The notes under the pieces: model-generated
Seen by the model: only the letters and a program-made list of their open reading frames with translations
Database searches by the model: none
Told to the model about the DNA's origin: nothing
Position numbers and translations under genes: made by a program
Shown: one piece after another, positions 53,657 to 62,861 of the stretch
Layout: each line of letters opens with the position of its first letter
Numbering within the stretch: the first letter of the stretch is position 1
From: Armatimonadota bacterium
GTDB taxonomy: Bacteria; Sysuimicrobiota; Sysuimicrobiia; Sysuimicrobiales; Kaftiobacteriaceae
NCBI GenBank assembly: GCA_031459765.1
Contig: JAVKHY010000004.1
Location: 205,805-269,804, forward strand
Direction of reading: 5' to 3'
Length of the DNA: 64,000 nt

Positions 53657-54891
53657 CCGCGCAGCAGGTGCAGGCGGACGAGGTTGAGCGCCGCCTGCGA
53701 AGCCAGATAGCGAATGCCCTGCCGGCCGGGCTCGGAGCCGAAGGTGAACCGGCGGTGCAGCACGCCGCCGGCGTCGGCCAGCCCGATGAACACCAGACCG
53801 ACAGGTTTCTCCGCCGTCCCTCCGCTCGGGCCGGCGATCCCGGTGATCGAGACGCCCAGGTCGGCGCGGGCGCGATCCCTGATGCCGGCGGCCATCGCCT
53901 CCGCGACCTCGGCGCTGACCGCTCCGCGGGCCTCCATCAATGCCGCTGGAACGCCGAGCAGATCGGTCTTGGCGGCGTTGCTGTAGGCGACGACGCCTTC
54001 GAGGAAATAGGCGGAACTGCCGGGCACGCTGGTCAGCCGCTCGGCGAGGAGTCCTCCGGTGCAGGACTCCGAGACGGCGATGGTCAGCCGCCGCGCCTTC
54101 AGCAGTTCCCCGACCACCGCTTCCAGGGTCTGGTCGTTTACTCCGTAGACGAGATCGCCCAGGCGCTCCCGCACCAGAGCCTCTCCCCTGGTCAGCTGCT
54201 CACGCACCGCCTCGGGCGGACCTTTGGCCGTGATCCGGAGGTGCACCTCGCCCAACTTGGCGTAGGGCGCGATCGTCGGCGCCGTGCTCCGGATGACGTC
54301 TTTGATCCGGGCCTCCACCGCCGACTCGCCCTCTCCCGTCACCCTCAGGACCACCGAGGCGATCGACGTCCCGCCGCTGCGCTCGGCCAGGTAGGGGATG
54401 ACGTAGTCGCGCATCATCCCTTCCATCTCGAAGGGGACGCCGGGCATGATGAAGATCATCCGCCCGGCCGACTCCAGGTGGATGCCCGGCGCGGTTCCCC
54501 GCCGGTTGGGGATGACGCGGGCGTGGCGGGGAATCAGAGCCTGCTTGTAGACGGTGTCCGGCGGGACGCGGCCCCGGGTCTCGAAGAACCGCGCGATGTG
54601 GGCGGCGACCTCTTCGTCGCGGACGAGCTCCTCGCCGAGCGCGGCGGCCACCGCTTCCACGGTGAGATCGTCCTCGGTCGGCCCCAGACCGCCCGTGATC
54701 AGGATCGCCTCGGCCCGGCTCATCGCCAGGTGGAAGGCCTCCTGGATGCGCCGGGGATTGTCGCCGACGGTCTGCTTGAAGAACAGGTCGATGCCGAGCC
54801 CGGCCAGGGCCTGCGCGATGAAGGCCGCGTTGGTATCGACGATCTGCCCCAGGAGGAGCTCGGTTCCGACGGAAATGATCTCAGCCCGCAT
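53653..54891 (-). CDS. cinA: CinA family protein (competence/damage-inducible; nicotinamide-nucleotide amidase)
   Basis: 412 residues from the ATG at 54891. An N-terminal MoaB-like pyrophosphatase domain (AEIISVGTELLLGQIVDTNA, GGLGPTEDDLT) is joined to a C-terminal amidase domain (SESCTGGLLAERLTSVPG, SITGIAGPSGGTAEKPVG). It recycles pyridine nucleotides. Co-occurrence with recA is an old observation in Streptococcus and others. It is 2 bp after the rodZ-like gene. Confidence 0.95.
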   Translation of the reverse strand: MRAEIISVGTELLLGQIVDTNAAFIAQALAGLGIDLFFKQTVGDNPRRIQEAFHLAMSRAEAILITGGLGPTEDDLTVEAVAAALGEELVRDEEVAAHIARFFETRGRVPPDTVYKQALIPRHARVIPNRRGTAPGIHLESAGRMIFIMPGVPFEMEGMMRDYVIPYLAERSGGTSIASVVLRVTGEGESAVEARIKDVIRSTAPTIAPYAKLGEVHLRITAKGPPEAVREQLTRGEALVRERLGDLVYGVNDQTLEAVVGELLKARRLTIAVSESCTGGLLAERLTSVPGSSAYFLEGVVAYSNAAKTDLLGVPAALMEARGAVSAEVAEAMAAGIRDRARADLGVSITGIAGPSGGTAEKPVGLVFIGLADAGGVLHRRFTFGSEPGRQGIRYLASQAALNLVRLHLLRG

Positions 54892-54893
54892 CG

Positions 54894-55688
54894 TCAGGGC
54901 GCGTCGGGGGCTTTGAAGGTCTGCTCCCACACCTGCCGCCGCGGCGGAGGCAGGAAGGGCCGGCCGTTGACCCGGACCTGCACGGCCGGAGCGTTGCCGA
55001 CCCGGACGGTCAGTTGCCGCCTGGCGTGCCAGCGCCGGACATCGCCTTCCCGGATGATCCCCTGGAAGAGCCGCTCACCGTCGGCCGCGACGCGGATCCA
55101 CGACTCGCCGGTCGCCGTCACCTCGACGGTGACCCCTGCCGCCGGTTCCGAGGGCGACGGCCGTTCCGCTCCCGGTTCGGGTCCAGGTTCGGGCCCCGGC
55201 GGCGGCTCCGGAACGCTGGGAGGAGCCGGCGCCGGTTCCGGCGGAGGCTCGACCGTCGGCGCGGACGGCGCGACCTCGGGAGGCACCGGCCGGTTGAACT
55301 CTCGCAGCTGGATGTAACCGACGATGCCGACGACGAGCGCTCCGGCTGCGACGACGAGCGCGACGCGGGCGGCCGCGCGGCGCAGTCGGGAGCGCGGCGC
55401 GGCCGGCCGGATCGGGACCTCCACGCCGGCCGGGCCGACGATCGGCGGGAGTTCGGCATCCAGCGGGTAGGCCTCCAGCAGCCGGTCGGGATCGAGGCCC
55501 AGCGCGGCCGCGTACGTCCGCAGGAACCCCTTCACGTAGGCGCGGCCGGGCAGACGGTCGAACCGCTCTTCCTCCAACGCCTGCAGGTAGGCGGCGCGGA
55601 TATAGGTCTGCCGTTCGAGGGCCTCCAGCGCCAGCCCCCTGGCCTCCCGCGCGTTGCGCAGGCGCTCGCCGATGCCGAGGTGGTCCAT
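54894..55688 (-). CDS. RodZ-like helix-turn-helix membrane protein
   Basis: 264 residues from the ATG at 55688. An N-terminal HTH_25 domain (IGERLRNAREARGLALEALERQT) is followed by a membrane helix (VALVVAAGALVVGIVGYIQL, about 122-141), a long Pro/Glu linker (about 155-190) and a C-terminal DUF4115 beta domain (ESWIRVAADGERLFQG). This is the RodZ architecture, linking MreB to the envelope. No mre genes are nearby. Confidence 0.85.
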   Translation of the reverse strand: MDHLGIGERLRNAREARGLALEALERQTYIRAAYLQALEEERFDRLPGRAYVKGFLRTYAAALGLDPDRLLEAYPLDAELPPIVGPAGVEVPIRPAAPRSRLRRAAARVALVVAAGALVVGIVGYIQLREFNRPVPPEVAPSAPTVEPPPEPAPAPPSVPEPPPGPEPGPEPGAERPSPSEPAAGVTVEVTATGESWIRVAADGERLFQGIIREGDVRRWHARRQLTVRVGNAPAVQVRVNGRPFLPPPRRQVWEQTFKAPDAP

Positions 55689-55707
55689 CCTCGCGGTCTG
55701 TGTTCCA

Positions 55708-56637
55708 TCACCTCTGGAGGCTTTCCTGTGCCGCCTCGCAGGCGATGGCGGCGGCGAGGACGGCGTTGGCGCGCAGCAGCGCGAGGTTGGCCCGCAGCGT
55801 GCGCCCGCCGGTGATCCGGCCCAGCGCATCCAGCAGGGCCGGGGTCACCTCCCCGCCCCGCAGCGCCCCCACCCGCGCCCGGGCTTCGCTCACGGCTTGA
55901 GCCACCTCGTCGGGCGTCAGGGCTTCCCCGGTGGGAATGGGGTTGGCCACGAGGACCGCCCCGGGCTGGCGGAGCCGCCGCTTGTTCCGGAGAATCGCCG
56001 CCGCCTCCGCCGGCCGGTCGATCCGACGGGGAGCGGGATATCCGCCGTCAGGGAGGTAGAAGTTGGGAAACCGGTCGGTGCCGTACGCCACCGCCGTCAC
56101 CCCCGCCGTCTCCAGGTACTCCAGCGTCCTGGCCGTGTCGCAGATGGCCTTCGCGCCCGCGCACACCACGATGGCGGAGTGCCGCGCCAGCGCCGGGAGA
56201 TCGGCGGAGACGTCCCACGTCTGCTCCGCACCCAGGTGGACACCGCCGATGCCCCCGGTGCTCATCACGGCGATTCCTGCCGCCTCGGCCACGGCCACCG
56301 TCGCCGACACCGTGGTGCCGCCGCAGGCCCCCGCGGCCACCGCCACGGCCAGATCGCGTTCGGCGATCTTCCACGCCGAGGGGTCGGCGAGGCGCCGCAG
56401 TTCCCCGGCGGTCGCCCCGACGACCACACGGCCGTCCACGACCGCGACGGTGGCCGGGACGACTCCGGCCTTCCGCACCTCCGCCTCGAGCATCCCGGCG
56501 GTCTCCAGGCCCGTCGGCGGAGGCAGGCCGTGGGAGACGACGGCGGACTCCAACGCGACGACGGGATCTCCCCGGCGCAGGGCCGACGCGACTTCGTCGG
56601 CAAGCACGACGAACTCGGGGAGGTCACCGGCGGCCAC
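55708..56637 (-). CDS. psuG: Pseudouridine-5'-phosphate glycosidase
   Basis: 309 residues from a GTG at 56637. Signature regions: VVALESAVVSHGLP (catalytic Glu), ASTGGIGGVH-type segment (MSTGGIGGVHLG) and CAGAKAICDTARTLEYLET with the catalytic Lys. It splits pseudouridine 5'-phosphate to uracil and ribose 5-phosphate. It overlaps the PfkB kinase gene by 14 bp, which would supply the phosphorylated substrate. Confidence 0.93.
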   Translation of the reverse strand: MAAGDLPEFVVLADEVASALRRGDPVVALESAVVSHGLPPPTGLETAGMLEAEVRKAGVVPATVAVVDGRVVVGATAGELRRLADPSAWKIAERDLAVAVAAGACGGTTVSATVAVAEAAGIAVMSTGGIGGVHLGAEQTWDVSADLPALARHSAIVVCAGAKAICDTARTLEYLETAGVTAVAYGTDRFPNFYLPDGGYPAPRRIDRPAEAAAILRNKRRLRQPGAVLVANPIPTGEALTPDEVAQAVSEARARVGALRGGEVTPALLDALGRITGGRTLRANLALLRANAVLAAAIACEAAQESLQR

Positions 56638-57529
56638 GGAGCGCCTCCAGGGAGAGACCGGGGTGGGTCGCGCCTTCCACTTCAAGGGTCATGGCGGCTG
56701 CGGCCATGGCCAGCCCTGCGCCGGCTTTCGCCTCCATCCCCGTCAGCAGGGCATAGACCGCCGCCGCCGCGGCGGCGTCCCCGGCGCCGGTGGGGTCGCG
56801 TACGGCCACCGGCGGCGCATCCACCCACACCTCCTCCGCCCCAAACCAGCCGAGTCCCTGCGGGCCCATCGTGATGAGCACCGTCCCTCCTTCGGGTCGG
56901 AGTCTCCGCGCGGCGCGGGCGGCGTCTCCGCGGGACCGGATCTCCAGACCCGTCAGTGCGGCGGCCTCGGGGACGCCGCAGGCGATCAGGGACGCCCGGG
57001 GCAGCACCGGGCGCAGCCGTTCCGCCTTCGCCGCCGACACCGCCAGCAGGCACAGCCGCGTCCCGCCGGCAAGGTCGGCCGCGCGGACAATGGTGGCCGG
57101 CTGAAGGTTCGCGTCGACGACCACGGCCCCGGCGTCCTTCAGCAACCAGGCCCGCTCGTCGAGGTCGGAGGGCGCCAGCGCCTCCGCCGCCGACATATCC
57201 GAGACCGCCCACAACAGCGCCCCGGCGTGCTCCACGGCCACGTAGTAGTTGCCCCGTCCGTGGATCCGGATCACGCCGCTCGTGTCCACTCCGGCGCGGG
57301 CGGCCTCGGCCAGCGAGACGGTCGTCAGGGGATGGGCGTCGGCCGCGGCGATGAGCCTGACGGACAGCCCGAGGCGCGCCAGGTTCTCGGCGACGTTGCG
57401 GCCCGCGCCGCCGGGGCCGATCCGCACCCGGCCGGGATTGCTCACCGCCGGCACCGGCGGCCCCGACGGTTCGGCCACCACATCGACGTTCACCCCGCCG
57501 ATGACGACGACCGGCCCGGGAAGACTCAC
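56624..57529 (-). CDS. psuK: PfkB family kinase, probable pseudouridine kinase
   Basis: 301 residues from a GTG overlapping the BMP lipoprotein gene by 4 bp; the longer frame is a shadow. PfkB motifs: GPGGAGRNVAENLARLG (substrate side) and DPTGAGDAAAAAAV (anion hole and catalytic Asp). Placed directly before psuG, it should phosphorylate pseudouridine. Ribokinase-type or other nucleoside specificity is not excluded by sequence alone. Confidence 0.85.
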   Translation of the reverse strand: MSLPGPVVVIGGVNVDVVAEPSGPPVPAVSNPGRVRIGPGGAGRNVAENLARLGLSVRLIAAADAHPLTTVSLAEAARAGVDTSGVIRIHGRGNYYVAVEHAGALLWAVSDMSAAEALAPSDLDERAWLLKDAGAVVVDANLQPATIVRAADLAGGTRLCLLAVSAAKAERLRPVLPRASLIACGVPEAAALTGLEIRSRGDAARAARRLRPEGGTVLITMGPQGLGWFGAEEVWVDAPPVAVRDPTGAGDAAAAAAVYALLTGMEAKAGAGLAMAAAAMTLEVEGATHPGLSLEALRGRR

Positions 57530-58614
57530 CGTCGCGGGCGGGCGCGCAGGAAGGCGTCCAGCGCCGCCCGCGTCGTGGGCACCGCAATCCGGCCGTCCAC
57601 GATCCTGGCCCTCAACTCCTCCAGCACCGGTTTGATCTCGGCGAGCATCTCCGTGTTGAAGTCGTTCTCCGCGTAGGTGATCCCCTCCCCGGCCAGCCCG
57701 TAGTGGCGGCACCCGCCGGAGAGCGTCCCGTTCACGAACGCCTTCACCGTCTCGTACACCGCCACATCAACGCGCTTGACCACGCTGGTCAAGATCCGCG
57801 ACCGGGCCTCGTCCTTCGCCCGCAGGGCCTGGTCGGCGTCGGAGCCGATGACCAGTCTGCGCCTCAGCACCGCGGCCTCGAAGACGCCCCGATCCGCGCC
57901 GGCCGTCTGGTAGACGACCTCCGCGCCCCGGTCGAACTGCGTCAGCGCCAGCCGCCTCCCTGCCGCCCGGGCGTCGGACCCGCTCTGTTCCTCGAGGTAG
58001 TCCGCCACGACGACCGTCTGCGGCCTGACGTAGCGCGCGCCGGCGGTGTAGGCGATCTCCGACGCTTCGGTCCGGGGCGTCCTGGCCCCGGCCAGGAATC
58101 CGATCACCCCGCTGCGGGATTTCAGCGCCGCCGCCGCGCCGGCCAGGAACGCCCCTTCCTGCTCCCTGAACTGCAGGCAGGTGAGGTTGTCCGCGGGGTC
58201 CAGACCGGGGAGAACGCCGTCCACGAGGACGAAGCGGGTCGCCGGAAACTCCGCGGCCGCGCGCCGGAGCTCCGGCGCCGCCGCCTCGCCGATCCCGAAG
58301 ACGAGCCGGAACTCCTCCCCCGCCAGCCGCCGCAGCAACTCCGCCCGATTCCCACCGCCGGGGGACGGTTCCACCTCGCGCGTCAGCAGGCGCGCGCCGA
58401 GCTCCTTCTGGGCCCGGGCCAGCCCGGCGTGGGCCATGTCGTTGAAGGCCAGATCGCCGCGGCCGCCGACCTCGAAGACGAGCCCCACCTTGTGGGGAGG
58501 TGGTACCGGCTGTCGGGCGAGCGGCGCGCACCCCGCGGCCGCCCCCAGCAGGACGAGCCATACCAGCACCCTGCGCGGGGCGGCGGGGCGGGCCATCGGG
58601 TGCCGGAGCCTCAT
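57526..58614 (-). CDS. BMP family nucleoside-binding lipoprotein
   Basis: 362 residues from the ATG at 58614. A lipobox (VLLGAAAGC) gives an anchored, lipid-modified Cys. The mature part matches BMP/Med-type binding proteins: VGLVFEVGGRGDLAFNDMAHAGL, QEGAFLAGAAAALKS and RVDVAVYETVKAFVNG. These proteins bind purine or pyrimidine nucleosides for ABC import. It is in a 4-bp overlap with the PfkB kinase, tying nucleoside binding to pseudouridine breakdown. Confidence 0.85.
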   Translation of the reverse strand: MRLRHPMARPAAPRRVLVWLVLLGAAAGCAPLARQPVPPPHKVGLVFEVGGRGDLAFNDMAHAGLARAQKELGARLLTREVEPSPGGGNRAELLRRLAGEEFRLVFGIGEAAAPELRRAAAEFPATRFVLVDGVLPGLDPADNLTCLQFREQEGAFLAGAAAALKSRSGVIGFLAGARTPRTEASEIAYTAGARYVRPQTVVVADYLEEQSGSDARAAGRRLALTQFDRGAEVVYQTAGADRGVFEAAVLRRRLVIGSDADQALRAKDEARSRILTSVVKRVDVAVYETVKAFVNGTLSGGCRHYGLAGEGITYAENDFNTEMLAEIKPVLEELRARIVDGRIAVPTTRAALDAFLRARPRR

Positions 58615-58827
58615 CGGGAGCACTGCACTAGATTCCTGCCGGCGCAGTGGTCTCCTCTGTGCAGCGTGCCCGCGCTCCCGGCCGTCACGCCCGCCGGCGC
58701 GTCGCAGGTACGCTTTCCGCCGCGGCGAAGTGGTGTTGGCGGCAGCCGGACGCCGAGGATGGTCCGTCACTGCGCCCCGCGGGATCCTGCCGCGGCGAAT
58801 TCAGGCTGCCCAAGGAGGACGGAGACC

Positions 58828-60144
58828 ATGAAGTCTCGACCGGGGCTCCTGGCACTCGTCACCGTGGTCGTGATCCTGCTGCTGCAGACGTCCGCCCCGA
58901 CGCCCGCGCCGGCCGCCGCGCGGGTGTTCAAGATCGCCGTGGTGTCGGACGTCGGCGGCCGCGGGGACCTCAGTTTCAACGACATGGCCTTCAAGGGCGG
59001 CGAGGACGCCGAACGCGACTTCGGCGTCCGGATGGTGGAACTGGTCAGCAAAGTGGAAGCGGACTACGTCCCGAACCTGACCACCGCGGCCAGGGATCCC
59101 GACGTGCAGCTGGTGGTCGGCGTGGGCTTCCTGCTGAGCGACGCCCTGGCCCAGGTGGCGCAGCGCTTCCCCAACAAGAATTTCATGGGCATCGACACCT
59201 TCTCCCAGTCCATCGTCAAGGACAAGTTCCCGGCCAAGTACCCCCTGCCCAACCTGATGGACATCGTCTACGAGGAGCACAAGGGCAGCGCCCTGGTGGG
59301 CGCGCTGGGTACGCTGCTCGCCGCGCAGTACAACAAGCCGTACATCGGCGGGGTGTTCGGGATCGAGATCCCCGTCCTCTGGAAGTTTGAGATCGGCTAC
59401 AAGTGGGGCGCGCGCTGGGCCACGGAGTGGATGCTGAAGAACAAGCCGGACAAGGCCTTCAAGTACCGGTCGGACTTCGTCCTGTGGACCTACACGGGAA
59501 CCTTCAGCGACATCCCCAAGGGTTACGCGGCGGCGAAGGCGATGTACGCCAAGGACGCCGTCGCCGTCTACAACATCGCCGGGCCGCTGGGGCTGGGCAT
59601 CAACCAGGCGGTGCAGGAGATCGCCCGGGCCAGGGGGCTGCGCAGCGGGCCGCCCTTCTGGATCGGGGTGGACGCCAACCAGGACTGGATCAACCCCGGC
59701 TTCGTCATCGCCAGCATGATGAAGCGCGTGGACAAGGGCGTGTACTTCGCCACCAAGTGGGTGCGGGACGGGACCTTCCGCAGCCTGGTCAAGCAGCACA
59801 ACGGCGTGGTCGTGCTCGGGATCGGCACCCGGGTGGCCGGGGCCCTGGCCGAGGGCATCTCGGTCAGCACGCTGGCCGACCTGGACGAGTTCGTCCAGAT
59901 GGGGGTCAACGCGGAGCGGCTGACCCGCAAGAAGGTCCTGCCGGCTCCTCCGGCCGAGATCCGCGCGCGGGTGAAGGCGATGCGCGACGCCCAGCCGGCA
60001 TGGGTCTGGCAGGCGGTGGCGGAACTGGAGAAGGCGATCCGGGAGGGCCGGGTGACGGTCCCCCTGGTGCTGACCAAGCCGGACATCGAGAAGTGGCGCA
60101 ACGAGCTGGGCTGGACGCCTGAGCCGAAGCGAAGGGTCAGCTAG
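58828..60144 (+). CDS. BMP family ABC transporter substrate-binding protein
   Basis: 438 residues from the ATG at 58828, preceded by AAGGAGG. A signal peptide (LLALVTVVVILLLQTSAPTP) ends in AlaAlaAla without a lipobox Cys, so it may be secreted or membrane-held. The core IAVVSDVGGRGDLSFNDMAFKG, VGVGFLLSDALAQVAQRFPN and GVDANQDWINPG is BMP-type. The gene is transcribed divergently from the other BMP gene and comes before the ATPase and two permeases, so it is the importer's binding subunit. Confidence 0.9.
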   Translation: MKSRPGLLALVTVVVILLLQTSAPTPAPAAARVFKIAVVSDVGGRGDLSFNDMAFKGGEDAERDFGVRMVELVSKVEADYVPNLTTAARDPDVQLVVGVGFLLSDALAQVAQRFPNKNFMGIDTFSQSIVKDKFPAKYPLPNLMDIVYEEHKGSALVGALGTLLAAQYNKPYIGGVFGIEIPVLWKFEIGYKWGARWATEWMLKNKPDKAFKYRSDFVLWTYTGTFSDIPKGYAAAKAMYAKDAVAVYNIAGPLGLGINQAVQEIARARGLRSGPPFWIGVDANQDWINPGFVIASMMKRVDKGVYFATKWVRDGTFRSLVKQHNGVVVLGIGTRVAGALAEGISVSTLADLDEFVQMGVNAERLTRKKVLPAPPAEIRARVKAMRDAQPAWVWQAVAELEKAIREGRVTVPLVLTKPDIEKWRNELGWTPEPKRRVS

Positions 60145-60161
60145 CGCGGCGCGTCGCCGGG

Positions 60162-60212
60162 CAGGGGCAAGCGCGGACTGAGGCGCGGGTGGCGCGGTCC
60201 GGTTTGCCCCTG
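60162..60212 (+). repeat. Strong intercistronic stem-loop between BMP and ATPase genes
   Basis: Perfect 9-bp arms CAGGGGCAA (60162-60170) and TTGCCCCTG (60204-60212), with an inner CGGAC (60174-60178) and GTCCG (60197-60201) pair. There is no T-tract. Such hairpins after binding-protein genes often protect the upstream mRNA or attenuate downstream transcription, so the binding protein is made in excess. Confidence 0.6.
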
Positions 60213-60286
60213 TTCGTGTCCGGCCGCAGCCGCTGCTACCGGCGGCGAGGCGGGGATCCCCGGAGGCGAGATTCCGGAGGACGGCC

Positions 60287-61855
60287 ATGAGCGGAGCGCC
60301 CCGCATCGAGATGCGGGGGATCCACAAGATCTATCCGGACGGCACCGCGGCCCTGCGCGGTGTGGACTTCCGCCTGCGTCCGGGGGAGATCGTCGCCCTC
60401 CTGGGCGAGAACGGGGCGGGCAAGACGACGTTGATGAAGATCCTCTCCGGTCTGCTGCGGCCGACGCGTGGGGAGATCTTCATCGACGATCGCCCCGTGC
60501 AGTTCAGCAACCCCTCCGATGCGCTGCGCGAAGGGATCGGCATGGTCCATCAGGCGTTCACCCTGGTGCCGCCCTTCACGGCCCTGGAGAACGTCGTGCT
60601 GGGGCAGGAAGGCGCCGGCCCCCTGGGCCCCCTGCGGCGGGAGGCGGCGCGGGAACGGGTGGCGCGGCTGCTGGCGGAGACCGGCCTGTCCGTCCCGCTG
60701 GACCTGGCGACGGAGTCGCTGCCCATCGGGGTGCAGCAGCGGGTGGAGATCCTCAAGACTCTGTACCGGGGGACGTCGGTGCTGATCCTCGACGAGCCCA
60801 CCTCGGCCCTTACCCCGACCGAGGTGCGGGACCTCTTTGAGTTCCTCCGCGGGCTCGCCGCACGGGGGCGATCCATCGTCTTCATCAGCCACAAGCTCAG
60901 GGAGGTGCTGGAGATCTCCGGCCGGGTGGTCGTCCTGCGCGACGGGCAGGTCACGGGAGAGGTCCCCACGGAGCGGGCCACCCCCGAGCATCTCGCCGAG
61001 CTGATGGTTGGCCGCAAGGTGGTTCCCCAGGTCAGCCGCTCGGCGAGACCGGCCGGCCGGCCGGTCCTGGAAGTGCGCCGCCTGCGCGTGGCCAGCGACC
61101 AGGGCGCCCCGGCCGTGAAGGACCTCTCCTTCCAGGTGCGGGAGGGCGAGGTGTTCGGCATCGCCGGCGTGGAGGGCAACGGGCAGAGCGAACTGGTCCA
61201 GGCCCTGACCGGACTGCGGCCGGTCCAGGAGGGGGAGATCCTCCTCGGCGGAACCGTGCTCCGCCACCTCCATCCGCTCGAGGTCTACCGCCGCGGGGCG
61301 GGCCACATCCCGGAAGACAAATCCCGCTTCGGCCTGGCCCTGAACTTCGACCTCACCGAGAACGCCATCCTCAGCCGGCAGCGGGAGCCGGCGTTCGTCA
61401 CACCGTGGGGCCGCCTCAACTGGAGCGCCATCCTGGCCTACGGCCGCCGGCTCGTCGAACAGTTCCGGGTGGTCGCCCCCGGCCTGCGGGCGCCGGTGCG
61501 CAGCCTGAGCGGCGGCAACCAGCAGCGGCTGCTGGTCGGCCGCGAACTCAGCAAGCGGCCGGTGCTCATCGTCGCCGTGCACCCCACGCGCGGGCTGGAC
61601 GTGGCCTCCACGGTGGACATCCGGGAATTGTTGGTCCGCATGCGGGACGAGGGCAAAGGGGTCCTCCTGGTCTCCGCGGACCTGGACGAGATCCTCGAAC
61701 TCAGCGACCGGATCGCCGTGATGTACGAGGGCACCTTCATCGGCGTGGGCGGCGCCGAGGAGTTCACCCGCGAGGAGATCGGCCTGATGATGGGCGGCAT
61801 CATCCCGAGAGGACGCGATGCGAGGACGCCGGCGGCTCCCCCGGCCGCTGATTGA
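60287..61855 (+). CDS. ABC transporter ATPase for nucleosides (double NBD, NupO-like)
   Basis: 522 residues with two nucleotide-binding domains. NBD1: LLGENGAGKTTLMKIL, ESLPIGVQQRVEI (degenerate signature), LILDEPTSALTP. NBD2: GVEGNGQSELVQAL (degenerate Walker A), SLSGGNQQRLLVGREL, VAVHPTRGLDVAS. This asymmetric pattern is normal for BMP-linked sugar/nucleoside importers. It overlaps the first permease gene by 38 bp. Confidence 0.9.
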   Translation: MSGAPRIEMRGIHKIYPDGTAALRGVDFRLRPGEIVALLGENGAGKTTLMKILSGLLRPTRGEIFIDDRPVQFSNPSDALREGIGMVHQAFTLVPPFTALENVVLGQEGAGPLGPLRREAARERVARLLAETGLSVPLDLATESLPIGVQQRVEILKTLYRGTSVLILDEPTSALTPTEVRDLFEFLRGLAARGRSIVFISHKLREVLEISGRVVVLRDGQVTGEVPTERATPEHLAELMVGRKVVPQVSRSARPAGRPVLEVRRLRVASDQGAPAVKDLSFQVREGEVFGIAGVEGNGQSELVQALTGLRPVQEGEILLGGTVLRHLHPLEVYRRGAGHIPEDKSRFGLALNFDLTENAILSRQREPAFVTPWGRLNWSAILAYGRRLVEQFRVVAPGLRAPVRSLSGGNQQRLLVGRELSKRPVLIVAVHPTRGLDVASTVDIRELLVRMRDEGKGVLLVSADLDEILELSDRIAVMYEGTFIGVGGAEEFTREEIGLMMGGIIPRGRDARTPAAPPAAD

Positions 61856-62861
61856 ACTGACGGCGACGATCGTGGCCGGCCTCGCCGCCGGGGCGCTGCT
61901 GGTCTTCGCCTTCGGGCACGACCCGATCCGGGCCTACCGGGCGCTGTTTGTCGGCGCCTTCGGCAGCGTCCAGGACGTCCTCGAGACGCTGGCCTTCGCC
62001 ACGCCGCTCATGCTCACGGCGCTGACCTTCGCCGTCGGGGTGCGCGCCGGCCTGTTCAACATCGGCGCCGAAGGGCAGATGTACGTGGGAGCGGTGGGCG
62101 CCATCGCCGTCGCCGGATTGATCCCGCTCCCGCCGGGCGTCCACCTGGCGGCGGCGACGGCCGCCGGGATGGTGGCCGGCGGGTTGTGGGCCGTCGTCCC
62201 GGCCCTGCTCAAGGTGACCCGCGGGGTGCACGAAGTCATCTCGACGATCATGACCAACTGGATTGCGTTCTACCTTTCTACATACCTGGCCCTGGGGTTT
62301 CTGACCGGAGCCGGACGCGGCGACAGTACCCGTCCGGCCCTGCCCACGGCCCGCTATCCCGTCCTCACCGAAGACGCCACGCTGACCGCGGTCATCTTCG
62401 TGGCGGTGGCCTTCTGCCTCGCGGTTTACCTCTATCTGTGGGGCACCCGCGCCGGCTACGAACTCCGCCTGGCCGGAGAGAACCCCGAGGCGGCCCGCTA
62501 CGCGGGGGTCAACGCCGCCGGCGTGACGGTGATGAGCTTCGTCATCGGCGGGCTGGCGGCCGGGCTGGCCGGCGCCAGTCAGATTATCGGCCGGCCGCCG
62601 GCCTGGGCGTTGTATGCGACCTTGGGCAACGTGGTCACCCTGGGCTTCGACGGGATCGGCGTGGCGCTGGTGGGCCGCAACCACCCCCTGGGCGGGGTGC
62701 TGGCCGCCTTCCTGTTCGGCGCGCTGGCCCACGGCGGCCGGCTGATGGAGTACCAGGCGGGCGTGCCCTCCGAACTGGTGCGGGCCCTCAACGGCCTGAT
62801 CGTGATGACCCTGGCCGTTCCGGAGCTGTGGACGCTCCTGCGGAGGAGGTTCGCCCGGTGA
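61818..62861 (+). CDS. Nucleoside ABC transporter permease 1
   Basis: 347 residues with about nine membrane segments. Family sequence [17 protein letters not shown] and [15 protein letters not shown] places it with the BMP-linked branched-chain/ribose-type permeases. Its start lies inside the ATPase gene. It forms a heterodimer with the next permease. Confidence 0.88.
   Translation: MRGRRRLPRPLIELTATIVAGLAAGALLVFAFGHDPIRAYRALFVGAFGSVQDVLETLAFATPLMLTALTFAVGVRAGLFNIGAEGQMYVGAVGAIAVAGLIPLPPGVHLAAATAAGMVAGGLWAVVPALLKVTRGVHEVISTIMTNWIAFYLSTYLALGFLTGAGRGDSTRPALPTARYPVLTEDATLTAVIFVAVAFCLAVYLYLWGTRAGYELRLAGENPEAARYAGVNAAGVTVMSFVIGGLAAGLAGASQIIGRPPAWALYATLGNVVTLGFDGIGVALVGRNHPLGGVLAAFLFGALAHGGRLMEYQAGVPSELVRALNGLIVMTLAVPELWTLLRRRFAR

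Noticed and set aside
57703..58827. N-terminal extension of the second BMP protein by about 375 residues
   Set aside because: The extension is antisense to the first BMP gene and low-complexity. A signal peptide and a good ribosome-binding site support the start at 58828.
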